From Austropuccinia psidii (taxonomy: Eukaryota; Basidiomycota; Pucciniomycetes; Pucciniales; Sphaerophragmiaceae), in NCBI GenBank assembly GCA_023105745.1, contig JALGQZ010000015.1:20967499-21031498 (forward strand): DNA of 64,000 bases. Reading direction: 5' to 3'. The notes under the pieces were generated by a model. It was not told the DNA's origin. It was given only the letters and a program-made list of their open reading frames with translations, and ran no database searches. The position numbers were made by a program, and so were the translations under genes. Shown here in pieces: positions 10,282-20,712 of this stretch; positions within the stretch are counted from its first letter, which is position 1, and the number at the start of each line of letters is the position of its first letter.

Positions 10282-11820
10282 GGTGTTACCACACCTTTGC
10301 GGTGCTTTGAAGAAGGTCAGGCTGTTTCAGTTTTCGTTGGAAGGCCTTTTGACCTTTTAAACAGCTTCGGATTAGAAGCTTTTGGCTCAATAGGTGTCAA
10401 AAGCCATGTGATTAAGCTTGCATGCTTCCCGTGGGTAGTTTAAGTGATTCCTGCGGCCTTTTTCATCGGATAGACTGATTCAGAGTCCAATTACCCTTCC
10501 TGTACTTGGATTTGAGTCGGGTGGGTTGCTTTGGTAGTTGGATGGTGTTTATACACCATACATCAGTTGAGTTTTTTTTTTTTTTTTTTTTCTGATATCC
10601 TCGCAAGCCATCATTGTGTTTAACTGCCTCGTGCGATTTGTTTATTTGTTAAGTATTTTGAACTTGTAACCCTTAAAGCCATTTGGGCCTAGTTCCTAGA
10701 TTCCCCGCGGTTATAATGATCAGGTAGACAAGCAGTGGGGGCTGTAGAATCTTTTTTCCAAGCTAACTCCACTTTCGATAAGGTGTGTTTTTTGATTCCT
10801 CATCATCGCGACCTCTCAGTGTGATCCCAGCAAGGTTTTGTGTAGCAGTACTCCCGAGCTAATTCCACCATTCAAATCAAACCTGTTATTGACAGTTCTG
10901 GCGAGTTCATTAGTAAAAAAAAAGCCCTGTATTCTGAGCTTCTGCTTTCTTTGTTTCACCAAACAAAGGCACTGCAGCCTGCAGGTCTTCTGTCTATTTA
11001 CTTATAGGTGCAGCGATGCACTGCTTCCATTTTGTTTTTGTTTTTTTTTTGGCTGAACCAATGTCTCTGAGTGTTATTTTTGGTTGATGCAAGATTACAC
11101 CAAAATTTGTTTGAAATTTCTGTATGTTACTTTTCTTTTCTGGTGGCTTTAATGTGGTGTGCATTCTTTGAAGTTCCAAAGAATGTTATTTTGATGGTGA
11201 TTGTTTACACTTATGTGTGATAGCGTTTAATACGCAATGGTGGTTTAGCTGTATAGAAATACAGGTCAGGCTGTGCTCCCCAGGCTTCGTTCTGCTATGA
11301 AGTGGGTCCATTTCAAGGCCACACTACTTAGAAGAATATTTTCTGTTCCTACTATACAGTCCGCTATTGATCACATTGTATTTGTGTGTGAGTAGTTAGT
11401 TTTGTTAATGTTTGGATGAAAGTAACTGGTATCTCCTCCAAAACGTTTATTGGAGGGGTTAGAATGTTTTAAGCTACAAATAATGGAAGATGACAGGTCA
11501 GCTGTCAACATATTTTAACATAGATAGGCACCTGATCTTGGCGCGGTTAAGGAGTATCTTTGGCTAGCTCTTGCACTAGTAATGGCAGCTATCTTTTCTG
11601 AAAGTGGTAGTAGGATTGATCATGACTTCCAACTCCACTTAGAAGTTTTAATCTTGCATCGATGCATGACCTGGGTGCTACTTCTGGGCTGTGCACTGAT
11701 ATCTCCAGAGTGGAGTTAGAGCATTGATAGGTTGTACCTGCTGAGTCAGAAACCACAAGTCAGCCTCCATAGAGTTATCCTATAAATACCCCCTCCTCTC
11801 TGCTGCCTTCTCTTTCCCCC

Positions 11821-11860
<40 letters not shown>

Positions 11861-12290
11861 AATAATAAATAAATAAATAAATAATAAAATAAAACTAAAT
11901 AAATAATAAACCAAAGTTAATTTTAAGTTAAGATATTAATTGAGCTAGGTTCTACAAAATAACTTAAAAATCAATTAAAATTAATTCAATTTAACTTCAA
12001 TAAAATAGATAGCTAAAGCACTAAGAAACCAAAATTTTATCAATCAATTTTTTATATAGTTGAAGATACATTAGTGATTAGAGCTTTAAGATACTGGCTC
12101 TATCACTTCCCCCCTTTTTTTTATTAAAATAAGAAATAAAATAAAATAGATAATAAAATAAGAATAGAATTAGAATGAAACAGATCCCTAATATGATGTA
12201 AGTTTTCTTTTTTTTTTTTAATTATTTATCATCTACTGATATAAACTGAACTGAAACTAATTGTGTTTTTAGTTCTTGTTTTATATATTA
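10282..12290. other. Variable segment of element A (about 2 kb, no recognised gene)
   Basis: To the left A and B align closely. From about 10282 they stop aligning, and recognisable homology resumes near 12310. The first 1.5 kb has higher GC and mixed composition. It is followed by a plus-strand TATAAATA at 11781-11788, a pyrimidine-rich run, 31 T at 11823-11853 and simple AT-rich DNA. B has a segment of almost the same length in this place with unrelated content. Short plus frames (10838-11056) start with GTG, are phenylalanine and cysteine rich, and lack support. Confidence 0.5.
11781..11788 (+). promoter_or_regulatory. Possible TATA box in the variable segment of A
   Basis: TATAAATA is followed by a C/T-rich stretch that would suit a fungal initiator region. 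No ORF of note follows; a long T-run begins 35 bp downstream. Weak evidence for a plus-strand (antisense) promoter. Confidence 0.3.
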
Positions 12291-12599
12291 TATATATATT
12301 TTTTTTTTGAGCTTATTATTACTATTATTATATTTTTGGTAAGTAAAAAAAACAATTATAAAAATAATCTTCAATATCAAGTAAGTTTATTTTTTATATA
12401 TTCCTTCAAATATATATATTAATTGAAGCTTATATTTTCAATTTTTAATATTTTCTTTTTCTTTTCTATCTCTTTTAGTATGAAAGAAAATTTAAATTGG
12501 AAGGAGGAAAGATAAAAAATATTATAAAAAAAATTGATGAAATAAATAATAATAATAATATCAATGGAAATAGGATGGATTCTTAATCAAAGAATTGGG

Positions 12600-12790
12600 T
12601 ACTTAGCAGGTGATTTTTTTTCAGATTAATTCCTTTGACCAAGTATTTTCTTCATAAATCCTTGTTTGATAAGTTTCATTTTTTCTTCATCCAACATCCT
12701 TCCTCAATCCAGTTAATGTATGAATTCATTGATCAGGTATTTTATCCAGTTAAGGTCCATGATTCTATGTTGTAGGATTTGGTGTGTTTG
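12600..12790 (-). pseudogene. Remnant of ORF3 in element A
   Basis: The sequence matches both ends of the 236-codon ORF at 22172-22882 in element B, from the block near the stop (GGTACTTAGCAGGTGAT against 22169-22184) to the block around its ATG. Roughly 550 bp of the interior is missing, so A has lost this protein by internal deletion. No usable frame remains. Confidence 0.6.
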
Positions 12791-12889
12791 AAAGTATTAA
12801 GATAAGATGAATTGAGAATGGTATCATAAAACATAGTTTGAGGGTAGGTTGAATGGGTCTTGAATGATAATTTTGGGTTGAAAATTTGG

Positions 12890-13235
12890 ATATTCCTCTC
12901 TGATAAGGCAGGAGGTCACTGCCTAGTGATTTTTTATGATTTGGGTGAGTGAAATTGGTGATTTTGGTTGATAAGAATTGATTTTCCTCTTTGATAAGGC
13001 AGGAGGTCACTGCCTAGTGACCTTATGGTTAGTTGTTTTTTTCTTTTTCTTGGTTATTGAAATTATTGATTTTAGTTGATGAGAATTGATATTCCTCTTT
13101 GATAAGGCAGGGGGTCACTGCCTTATGATCTTATTTTTAGTTATTGTGTTTTTTTTTGGTGAGTGGGATTATTAATTTGATTTGATGAGAGTTGAGATTC
13201 CTCTTTTATAAGGTAGAAGGTCACTGCCTAGTGAT
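12890..13235. repeat. AGGCAG/CTGCCT hairpin repeats in element A (4 units)
   Basis: Four units start near 12897, 12990, 13097 and 13204, and a fifth lies near 13676. Each begins with TTTGATAAGGCAG or similar and forms AGGCAG-CTGCCT with a 7-base loop. The last arm can instead form TCACT-AGTGA, a second and mutually exclusive hairpin. B has matching units near 23024, 23114 and 23587. They lie immediately downstream of the small acidic ORF and in the gap before it. Confidence 0.7.
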
Positions 13236-13324
13236 TAATTGAGTTGAAATCTGACTATTTTATTTGATTTTTGATTTTCAGAGCTGATATGTGTTTTCAA
13301 GATGGGCCTTAATGGTTTGAAATT

Positions 13325-13570
13325 TCATTGGTCCATTAATTCTTGGGTAATTTGATCATTGTTTTTGTCAGAAACCTCCAAAATTTTCAGCAATTCCTTG
13401 ATTTCTTCAATTTCTTGGTTTCTTGTTATTGATGAAGTATCCTTAAAGTGCCAAAGGTTCTCTTTATTGAAATCTTCATCTTCTGGTGACCAATGAAGTT
13501 CTTCATTGATAATTTGGTCTTCTTTTATTAATTCTTCCCCATAGGATCCAAAATTTGGTGAATTGGCCAT
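13325..13570 (-). CDS. Small acidic ORF2 of the RT-less family (81 aa)
   Basis: Unknown function; I do not recognise a family. The 81-residue product starts MANSPNFGSYG with a clear ATG and is rich in Glu, Asp and Ile, with a helical, charged C-terminal half. It lies about 220 bp downstream of Gag-protease in element orientation, behind a T-run and one hairpin unit. The same ORF in B (23284-23487) is almost identical for 51 residues and then shifts frame. Near-identity to B up to the break suggests a real protein that was under selection until recently. Confidence 0.55.
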   Translation of the reverse strand: MANSPNFGSYGEELIKEDQIINEELHWSPEDEDFNKENLWHFKDTSSITRNQEIEEIKELLKILEVSDKNNDQITQELMDQ

Positions 13571-13794
13571 GGTGGAGGTGATTGATATATTTTTGTAAGT
13601 TTTTTTTTCTTCTTCTTCTTTTTTTTTTTTTTTTTTTTTTTTTTAAGAAATAATTTGTGGATGAATGTCTTCTTTGTTAAGGCAGGAAGTCACTGCCCAT
13701 CAGAGAAAAAATGAAAAAAAAGAAACTAATGATACATTGATGAATGATACTGATACATTTTTAGAGAAAAATTTTTGATTTTTGTTGATTTTAT

Positions 13795-16700
13795 TTAAAG
13801 TTGAGCTCCCCCAAGTGGGAAAGGTGAGTGTCTGTTGAGCAATCTGGCCAAAATAAGGTCTTTGAGGGCTTCCACAAAGTTATTTCTTTCCTCAATTTCT
13901 GGTTCTGATGGAAATTCTGACCACCATAGGTCTTCATCAATGAATATATATCCATCTCCAACCCATTTCAATTTTCCAGTTTGGTATGTTGATCCATTCA
14001 ATCCAAGGTACCACTGGGCCCAAATTTGATTGAAGTAAAGTCCTCTTCTTGGTAGTGTGGCCATTTCAAATATTTCATCCCAAAATCTGTTTTCAAGGTT
14101 ACCTTTAATTCCCTCTTCAGTTAATAATTCTAGGAATTGAACATTGTTTAAGTTTGCTCCTGGAAGGTGACATAAGTATTTATCTTCACAGAAACTTTCT
14201 TGAGCTTCATCTCCATAAATATCTTCAAAAGTGATATATGGCAGGTAAATGTAATTGTATTCATTTTCTAAGATGGATTCTGTTTCATCCTCTACCTTGG
14301 GAGGTTGCTGGATAAATTCAGGGTTTTCCAGTTGCCATTCATAAGGTTCTTCTTGGTTGTTCAATGGTCTGTCCAAGGAGTTGATATGGTATGTGTCTTT
14401 TAAATTTTTGTCTCTTTCTTCCATAATTTTGAAGTCTTTTTCAATTTCATTTATAATTTCTTCATCTGAGAGCTCATGATGTTCACTAAATCTGACTTTC
14501 TTTCTTTTGGGTTTAGTTTTGAAAGGATTTCCATTTATTTTCTCATTTCCATCCACCAGAATTTGGAATGTTTCTTCATTATTTTTAATTGCCTTGTAAC
14601 TTATATTGGGTAATTCATCTTCAGAGGTTGAGTCTTCAAGTTGTCTTTTGAGATTGCTTGGCCATTTGTTATTTTGTAAATCTTGGCCAAATTCATCACT
14701 TTTTGGAGATATGGATAACTCTTGGGTCTTCTGGGTTAAATTGATTATGGTATTGTCTCTTTTTGAATTTTGATTCTTCTTTCCTGGGGTATTTCTGACC
14801 AATTTTGCCATATCGCATAAATCCATTCCTCTAGGTGGACCAGTTTGCCATCCAAGTGCTTGAGGTTTGCATATTGGCATGCATAATCTTCTTCCATCAG
14901 GTTCTTGATAGCTTAGTATTTCACCTTGTTTATGGGAGAATTCTAGTCTGATATTGTTGTCTGCCAAGAAGGGTCTTCCAAGTACTGTATGGACAGATCC
15001 TTTTGCAATAAAAAAGTGAATTAGAGTTTCTTCACCTGAAGCCAAGATGATTGGAGTGAATTCTGATAGTGCAACCAATGAAGTAGTATGGCCTCCAATT
15101 CCCCTGAGGTTCATGTTAAGATTTCTTGTTGTAAGTGAGGCTTTGATTGCTATTTCTTCTGGTATGATGTTGAGTTCTGCACCAGTGTCCACTAATGCTC
15201 TGATAGGATATTCTTCCTTTCCAATGAAGATTTCCATAAATCCCAAAGGACAAGCATAATGAATCTTGGGCTTGGGTATTTCTTTGAATCCAAATGATAA
15301 TAGTCTTTCTTGAAGATCCATTGAGTTGAGTGACTTAATTTTTTCCTTGTCTTTTTCTGACAATTCTTGTAATTTATGGACAAAATTGGGTGAAATCCTC
15401 AAAATTTCTTCAATGGTGAGGTTAATCTTTTGTTGCATAATTTTCTTGATGATTTTGTCAATTTCCAATTTGGTTTCAACTGGTTTCTTTGGAGGTCTTC
15501 TGAACTTCTTTTCTTCTTTGGGAATTTCATCATCTTCATCCTTATTTGCAATATTTTCAATTTCCTCCTCAGGTTGGTCTGGTTTTGGAATATTAGAATT
15601 TTGGAATTTGGTGGGAATTATGACTTTTTCTTCTTCCTTTTCTTCTTCAATGTAAGTTCCTGGAATTTCTGCTTTCTTCTTTGGCTCCTGATTTTGGGAT
15701 TGTCTTTCCATTCTTTGCTTGGTCTGCCTTAATCCAATGTGTGATTGAAAGGGGTCATTGGCTGAGGAAATGGTAGGTGGTTTCCAATTTGACCACTCTT
15801 CAACATGTGCAATTGAGGTTGATTTATCCTCTGATTTCTTTTCAGTGGGCTTAACCTCTTCTTCTGGTTTTGGTTTCACAGTAGGTTTTTCCATGAATTT
15901 CTTATTTAGTTCTGCTTGTTCCTTTGCAAAAGCCCTGACTATGTTTTTGGCACTTTCATTCCCTTCCATAGGTACTCTCTGATAGTTGGGGAAGAGGTAA
16001 GATGCTCCTTGGGTTCTGACAATTCTTCTGTCCAAATCTTCAGCAAGGTGAGTGCATCTAGTTGCTGAATGTCCTTCTTCCTTGCAATAAGCACATTTCA
16101 TTGGTGGTCTTGGGGCCATTTGAGCTGGTATGTATGGTTGATAACTGGATGAAAATGGTGGTAAAGGATTCCTTTGCCTGTATGGCTGATTATTTTGAGG
16201 TAACCTTTGCTCTTGATTATTGTTCCAGTTCCTTCTTGGTGGATTAACTGCTTCTGAAAGTGTTTTGAGTTGATTTAACACTTCTTTAACTGATTCTTTT
16301 CCTTCATTTCTTGGTTGAGGCTCTGGTTGTGGAGGATTTTTGATCTTTTGGGTGAGTTCTTTTACTTGTTTTAAAACTTCATCCCAGCTTTCATCCTCAA
16401 ATCTTGTTTTCTTTTCTGGAGGTTTTGGTTTAGAAAATTCTTTTTGTTGAATAAGTACCTTGCCCTCCAAGTCTTGTTCAATGTATAATTTCAAAATATC
16501 CAATCTTGGAATGATGTAACCTCCATCCAAGGCTTGAACCATAGCTCTGTCTTTAATCATTTCTTTGTAAATTGATTCTTGAACACTAGTGGAAAGGCTG
16601 GCCAATATTTCCTGGTTATGATTGATATCACCTTGGATATATTGGTATCTTTTGAGGTAAGTGATGATTGCTTCATATTCCCCAATAAACTTTCTGTATT

Positions 16701-17688
16701 GAGTCATGTTCCTTATTCCACCTTCTTGTTGAGTTTTTGTGAATAATTCAGTGATTGAGGATAATCTGTATCTTCTTTCAGGTGAGACTGTTCCCCATCT
16801 TCTTTTCATATCCACTTTTAATTGATCCCAATCAGCTGTTTCATATCCTGGCATTCCTTCAATATGATAACTGATTTCTTCATCTTTTGTCCAAAATGCT
16901 ATTTGTCTTGCAATGTCTCTTCCACTTGCTCCTTCAATTTCTGCAATATTTTCAACTTTCTTGATAAATCTTTCAACATCCTTTCCATCAAACCACAAGT
17001 TGTAGTCCTTGGCTCTGATTTTCACTATTGGAGTAGTGTTTCTTGGAATTTCTTGATGTGATGGAGTTGGTATTTGTGCAGAAATGTTGACTCTTCTTGG
17101 TAAAGTTCTTGGTGTTTGTTCTGTATAAGGTGTTGATGTGGCCATGGGTCTAGGATAAGGTGAAGGTGATCCATGCTGCCTGAATGATCTTGGAAGGGTG
17201 GTTTGTTCTTCAAGTGGACTATTTTGTGGAGTATAACTTGATGATTTATTTTTTCCTTCCTTTTTCATTAGTGCTAGTAATTCTGCTTGCATTTCTAGCA
17301 TCTTCTGCTGAAGTCTCTCTGTTGAAGACATTTCTTCCTGTCCTTCAACAGTTTCTTCATTGAGGTTTTCTTCCTGGATTTCTTCAATACTGGAAGGTAA
17401 TTTTGATGATGAGGGTTTATCCATTTTTGGTTGGTTTATTTCCTCTTTTGAGATTGATTTATTGAGTTTATTTCTTTCAAGGAGATCAAGGAAGAATTTC
17501 TCCACAACCTTTAAGTCCCTTTTATTGGTTCTTGGTGTTGCAATTGGGAAATTTGAATATTTATTTGGTTCCTCCCCTAGTTCTGTTTCTTGTTTTGGTG
17601 GATAATAATAATGATCAGAGTGAGTTGATGATTCAGATTTTTGAGATGATGGTTTTGGCTGATTTTGACTTTTTGACTCCAGTTTTTG
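13795..17688 (-). CDS. Gag-protease polyprotein of element A
   Basis: This frame encodes the capsid and protease of the element. From the GTG at 17505 it gives 1236 residues. The frame stays open for 61 further codons to a TAA at 17689-17691, yet contains no ATG until 17424 (MDKPSSS), and the upstream residues are conserved in B. Visible parts, numbered from 17505: a Pro/Ser/Gln-rich start; a Gag capsid region around 155-330 with LWFDGKDVERF; a zinc knuckle CAYCKEEGHSATRC near 470; charged linkers; a retropepsin with canonical ALVDTGAEL near 770 and LGRPFLADN after it; and a C-terminal domain from about 1085 (YITFEDIYGDE to WWSEFPSE). It stops at LGGAQL without RT. Near-identical to 23708-27604. 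Reading frame intact. Confidence 0.9.
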   Translation of the reverse strand, partial: QKLESKSQNQPKPSSQKSESSTHSDHYYYPPKQETELGEEPNKYSNFPIATPRTNKRDLKVVEKFFLDLLERNKLNKSISKEEINQPKMDKPSSSKLPSSIEEIQEENLNEETVEGQEEMSSTERLQQKMLEMQAELLALMKKEGKNKSSSYTPQNSPLEEQTTLPRSFRQHGSPSPYPRPMATSTPYTEQTPRTLPRRVNISAQIPTPSHQEIPRNTTPIVKIRAKDYNLWFDGKDVERFIKKVENIAEIEGASGRDIARQIAFWTKDEEISYHIEGMPGYETADWDQLKVDMKRRWGTVSPERRYRLSSITELFTKTQQEGGIRNMTQYRKFIGEYEAIITYLKRYQYIQGDINHNQEILASLSTSVQESIYKEMIKDRAMVQALDGGYIIPRLDILKLYIEQDLEGKVLIQQKEFSKPKPPEKKTRFEDESWDEVLKQVKELTQKIKNPPQPEPQPRNEGKESVKEVLNQLKTLSEAVNPPRRNWNNNQEQRLPQNNQPYRQRNPLPPFSSSYQPYIPAQMAPRPPMKCAYCKEEGHSATRCTHLAEDLDRRIVRTQGASYLFPNYQRVPMEGNESAKNIVRAFAKEQAELNKKFMEKPTVKPKPEEEVKPTEKKSEDKSTSIAHVEEWSNWKPPTISSANDPFQSHIGLRQTKQRMERQSQNQEPKKKAEIPGTYIEEEKEEEKVIIPTKFQNSNIPKPDQPEEEIENIANKDEDDEIPKEEKKFRRPPKKPVETKLEIDKIIKKIMQQKINLTIEEILRISPNFVHKLQELSEKDKEKIKSLNSMDLQERLLSFGFKEIPKPKIHYACPLGFMEIFIGKEEYPIRALVDTGAELNIIPEEIAIKASLTTRNLNMNLRGIGGHTTSLVALSEFTPIILASGEETLIHFFIAKGSVHTVLGRPFLADNNIRLEFSHKQGEILSYQEPDGRRLCMPICKPQALGWQTGPPRGMDLCDMAKLVRNTPGKKNQNSKRDNTIINLTQKTQELSISPKSDEFGQDLQNNKWPSNLKRQLEDSTSEDELPNISYKAIKNNEETFQILVDGNEKINGNPFKTKPKRKKVRFSEHHELSDEEIINEIEKDFKIMEERDKNLKDTYHINSLDRPLNNQEEPYEWQLENPEFIQQPPKVEDETESILENEYNYIYLPYITFEDIYGDEAQESFCEDKYLCHLPGANLNNVQFLELLTEEGIKGNLENRFWDEIFEMATLPRRGLYFNQIWAQWYLGLNGSTYQTGKLKWVGDGYIFIDEDLWWSEFPSEPEIEERNNFVEALKDLILARLLNRHSPFPLGGAQL

Positions 17689-17780
17689 TTATAGTAATAT
17701 TTTTTTTTTGATGTAGTTTTTTTTTTTGATTTATTGGAATTTTATTTATATGTTATTGAGGTTTGAGGTTATCTGTCAGG

Positions 17781-17797
17781 CCACTGTTGGGACACCA
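17781..17797 (-). other. Primer-binding site of element A
   Basis: Two bases after the 5' LTR the minus strand reads TGGTGTCCCAACAGTGG, which begins with the TGG expected for pairing with a tRNA 3' CCA end. B has a near match at 27690-27705 (TGGTGTCCCACAGTGG). The tRNA is not identified. Confidence 0.6.
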
Positions 17798-17799
17798 GA

Positions 17800-19792
17800 T
17801 GTGGGAACTCCTCTTGTGTGGGATTAAAATGAGGCAGTACCTGGAGGGGGAAATCACAGGTAACTAGTTTTGAATTGCTAATAACTCCTGTAACCAAGGG
17901 TGGCAAGGGTGTATTGCCTGCCCCTCCTAAAATACTGAACAAAATCTTCCTTGGAGCTCACAAACCAAAATAAAATTAGTAAGTGGCTTTACAACTGCAG
18001 AAGACAAAATTCAGCAGTCTCAGATCAGACCTATTCAATAAATAATATGAAAAATAATGTTAGTTATTTTGGTTAAATTTGATATTTTAATGGAATACTT
18101 GTCTGTTTAATTTTAATATTTTTTGGTTAAATTGAGGTGAGTGGTTTCTTCTTGGTGATAAATCCTTGGTAGGATGGGTTATTTAAGGCTTTCTGAAAAA
18201 TTTGATGGGTGTTGATAAAGGTAATTTTGTTAAGTTAAAGTTTTAATATAGTAAAATAATTTATTTTTTAAAGGTTTGTTATTTCTTTAAGAGTGGTTAA
18301 TAATAAGATAAAACTGTATTTGTTAAATTTAAAAGGTAAGATTCTTTGATATTGGATTTTTAAAGGGATAAGTTATTTTTAAGTATTGATAATGGTGTTA
18401 ATTTTACTGGATAAAGTATTTTAATAGAGTAGTAACCTTAATCTTGGGTACTGGGTAATTTTTTATTTTTATTTTTAATAATAATAAGATTCCACTGAGC
18501 TTAGCTACTGGGTAATCTTCAACACTATACTTCCACTGAGCTTAGCTACTGGGCAAGTAAATTTACTATAATATACTGGACTACCTCCCAGGTGAGGGAT
18601 GACTTATTCCTGTGCTTGTAATGTGCAGAGGATATATTGTGCATGGGATATAATTTTCATGGGGGGGGATTTTGAAATTTGGGGGAGAGAGCCCCTCTAT
18701 TTATACCTTTTGGGAGCCTAGAGGGCCCTCCATGGGAGCTGTCTTTTTCCACTTTAATTCCTCTTGATTTCATCATGTGACTCCATTTTTGGTGAGGACC
18801 TTTCTTGCATGGGTCAGGTGATTTAAGGTTTGGTGATAATTTTCTTGTGCACAGCCTCCATTTATCACATAATTGTCTTTTGGTGAACTAATTATGATGT
18901 GATATTCTTGAATTTTCCTTGCATGCATGAGGTGATTTCATTTTGGCTGAGGATTTTTCTTGTGCACAGCCTTTTTTCTGTCACATGATATGATTTTGGT
19001 GGATTCAGTATCACATGATTACCTTGTAATTCCTTTGCATATGTCCTATTTTAGTTTTGGTAGAAGTGGCTGTGTAATTTATGCAGGTGTCATGGTTGTT
19101 TTTCTTCTTTTTGAAATTTAAAATGAGGTCAGGTGATAATTTCTTGCACTGATTAATTTACTGTGATGTATGAGATGATGTGATTTTTGAGTTTGACACA
19201 TGCTGTGCATAGTCATATGGTTGAGATTTAATTAGAATTGTGTACTGCATGCAGCCTGTTGTAACTAGCTTTGGTTTGTATGAGGTGATGAGTGGTGTAA
19301 ATAATTATGTTTTGAGGTTTTAAGTGGGGTTACTGTGGATATAATATAAGGTACTCCTGGGGCTGTGTTGTAAATGAATTGCAGGAATTCCATGGAGTTG
19401 AGCTTTGCATCATGTGAATTTGAATGCAAGTTGGCTGTATAACTAATGCATGTGTCATTTTCTTGCTGCATGAGTCCTGTGGCTGTAAGGGGGTGTAAAG
19501 CTGGGTGGGGTGTTTAATTTAAAGGGTGGTACCTTATTTGTTGTAACTAGTTTGCTATATGTAACTTGATTTTGTTTGGATATGCATAATGAAATTGAAT
19601 AATTTATTTAAACACATACTCTTCCTTTTGGTGCCTGTGCCATGGTTTTATGAGTTAAATCCAGCTTCTTGCTGTAAAATTGACCTTTTGGTGTAAAGTT
19701 TGAGTGTAAGTCTGCCTGTAGGCTAGATTGACTGCTGTTTTGGGGTACTATGAGCTTGAGCCTGGTGAAAAAAAATGGTATGGAATACCACA
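17800..19792 (-). repeat. 5' LTR of element A
   Basis: A 1993-bp LTR with TGTGG and CCACA ends, the near-identical partner of 3694-5686. A TATA box (TATAAATA then GAGGGG on the minus strand) is at 18698-18705 and should drive the element transcript. The short antisense-strand ORFs near 19265-19814 recur in every LTR copy and are not genes. Confidence 0.9.
18698..18705 (-). promoter_or_regulatory. TATA box in the 5' LTR of element A
   Basis: TATAAATAGAGGGGC on the minus strand, conserved at 4592-4599 and 28610-28617. The solo G-type LTR at 55836-57862 has the very similar TATAAATAGAGC, also in LTR orientation. Confidence 0.6.
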
Positions 19793-19832
19793 ATGGATGG
19801 CTCGGATGGCTCATTCTTTGGGATTTTACAGG

Positions 19833-20677
19833 TCTCCAGTGTGATCATAACCGGCTTGACTGGTAGCGGTGGCTGTAACATCCTTTTCCGGGCTAACTCC
19901 ATGAACTACAAAAAACTGATCCAACGAGCATCTTCTTGCTTCCTCTAACCACAGTGGCAGGCAATGAATCTTGGCTCGCTGGTAAGTTTAATGGCCAATT
20001 CTTCATTAGACGTGCCCTTGTGTCTGGAATCCATCGCCGGAAAAAACGTTACACTAGGGAAAGCCCGCTGATCATGTTGATGTTTTCATAGGATTGTCAG
20101 GTATGTATTGTTCCGTTTCAATTTTATTTTTGCATTGCCTTCCTCTTCTGGCATTGGGTGTAGAGTGGGATAATTTAAGTAAGGTAAACAAGCGATTTAT
20201 CTGCAAGTCATACCAGTATTACCCATTGTTTAAAATCTAACCCAGATCACGTAGATAAATTTTGAAGTCGAATGTTGAATTTCTTCCTAACTTATTTATA
20301 ATTTATAGTATGATAGTCTCCTCCGAAATGTTTTGCTTTATTAATTTCTAGTTGATTCTGTTATTGTCGTGCAGGTTTATTGCTTCTGTGAACAAAGGAA
20401 TCTTGTTTTTTCTTCATCTCTTTTGGCACCCAACGGTTGATAGACTAATGTCGGCACTACTGATAGTTTATTCTTCTTCATAGTTTTTTTTCTTTTTTAG
20501 AGCCCTAGGTTGATTCGACGATGAGGATGGAGTTGAAGTGCTGAAGCTACTTTCCCGATAAAAGGACCAGAGAAGCCATGGGTTTTGCTATTCATCTCAG
20601 CCATTGATCCAATATTTGTTTGCGTCTATCTCAACTACCAACCTTGGTACGCTATAGTACTCCCTTGCAACCGAGCT

Positions 20678-20712
<35 letters not shown>

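Larger units (their letters stand above)
3694..19792 (-). mobile_element. Complete RT-less Gypsy-type LTR retrotransposon A (16.1 kb)
   Basis: Element A is bounded by two LTRs of about 1993 bp with TGTGG/CCACA ends and a 4-bp ATGG duplication. In element (minus) orientation the order is 5' LTR, primer-binding site, Gag-protease ORF (13795-17688), small acidic ORF (13325-13570), remnant of ORF3, AT-rich DNA, variable segment, GC island, hairpin array, integrase ORF (5735-7066), purine tract, 3' LTR. No frame between 7067 and 13324 encodes RT or RNase H motifs, so about 6 kb of non-coding DNA occupies the place where those domains normally lie. By eye I count about eight or nine differences between the two LTRs, which implies recent insertion despite the missing RT. 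Confidence 0.85.
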
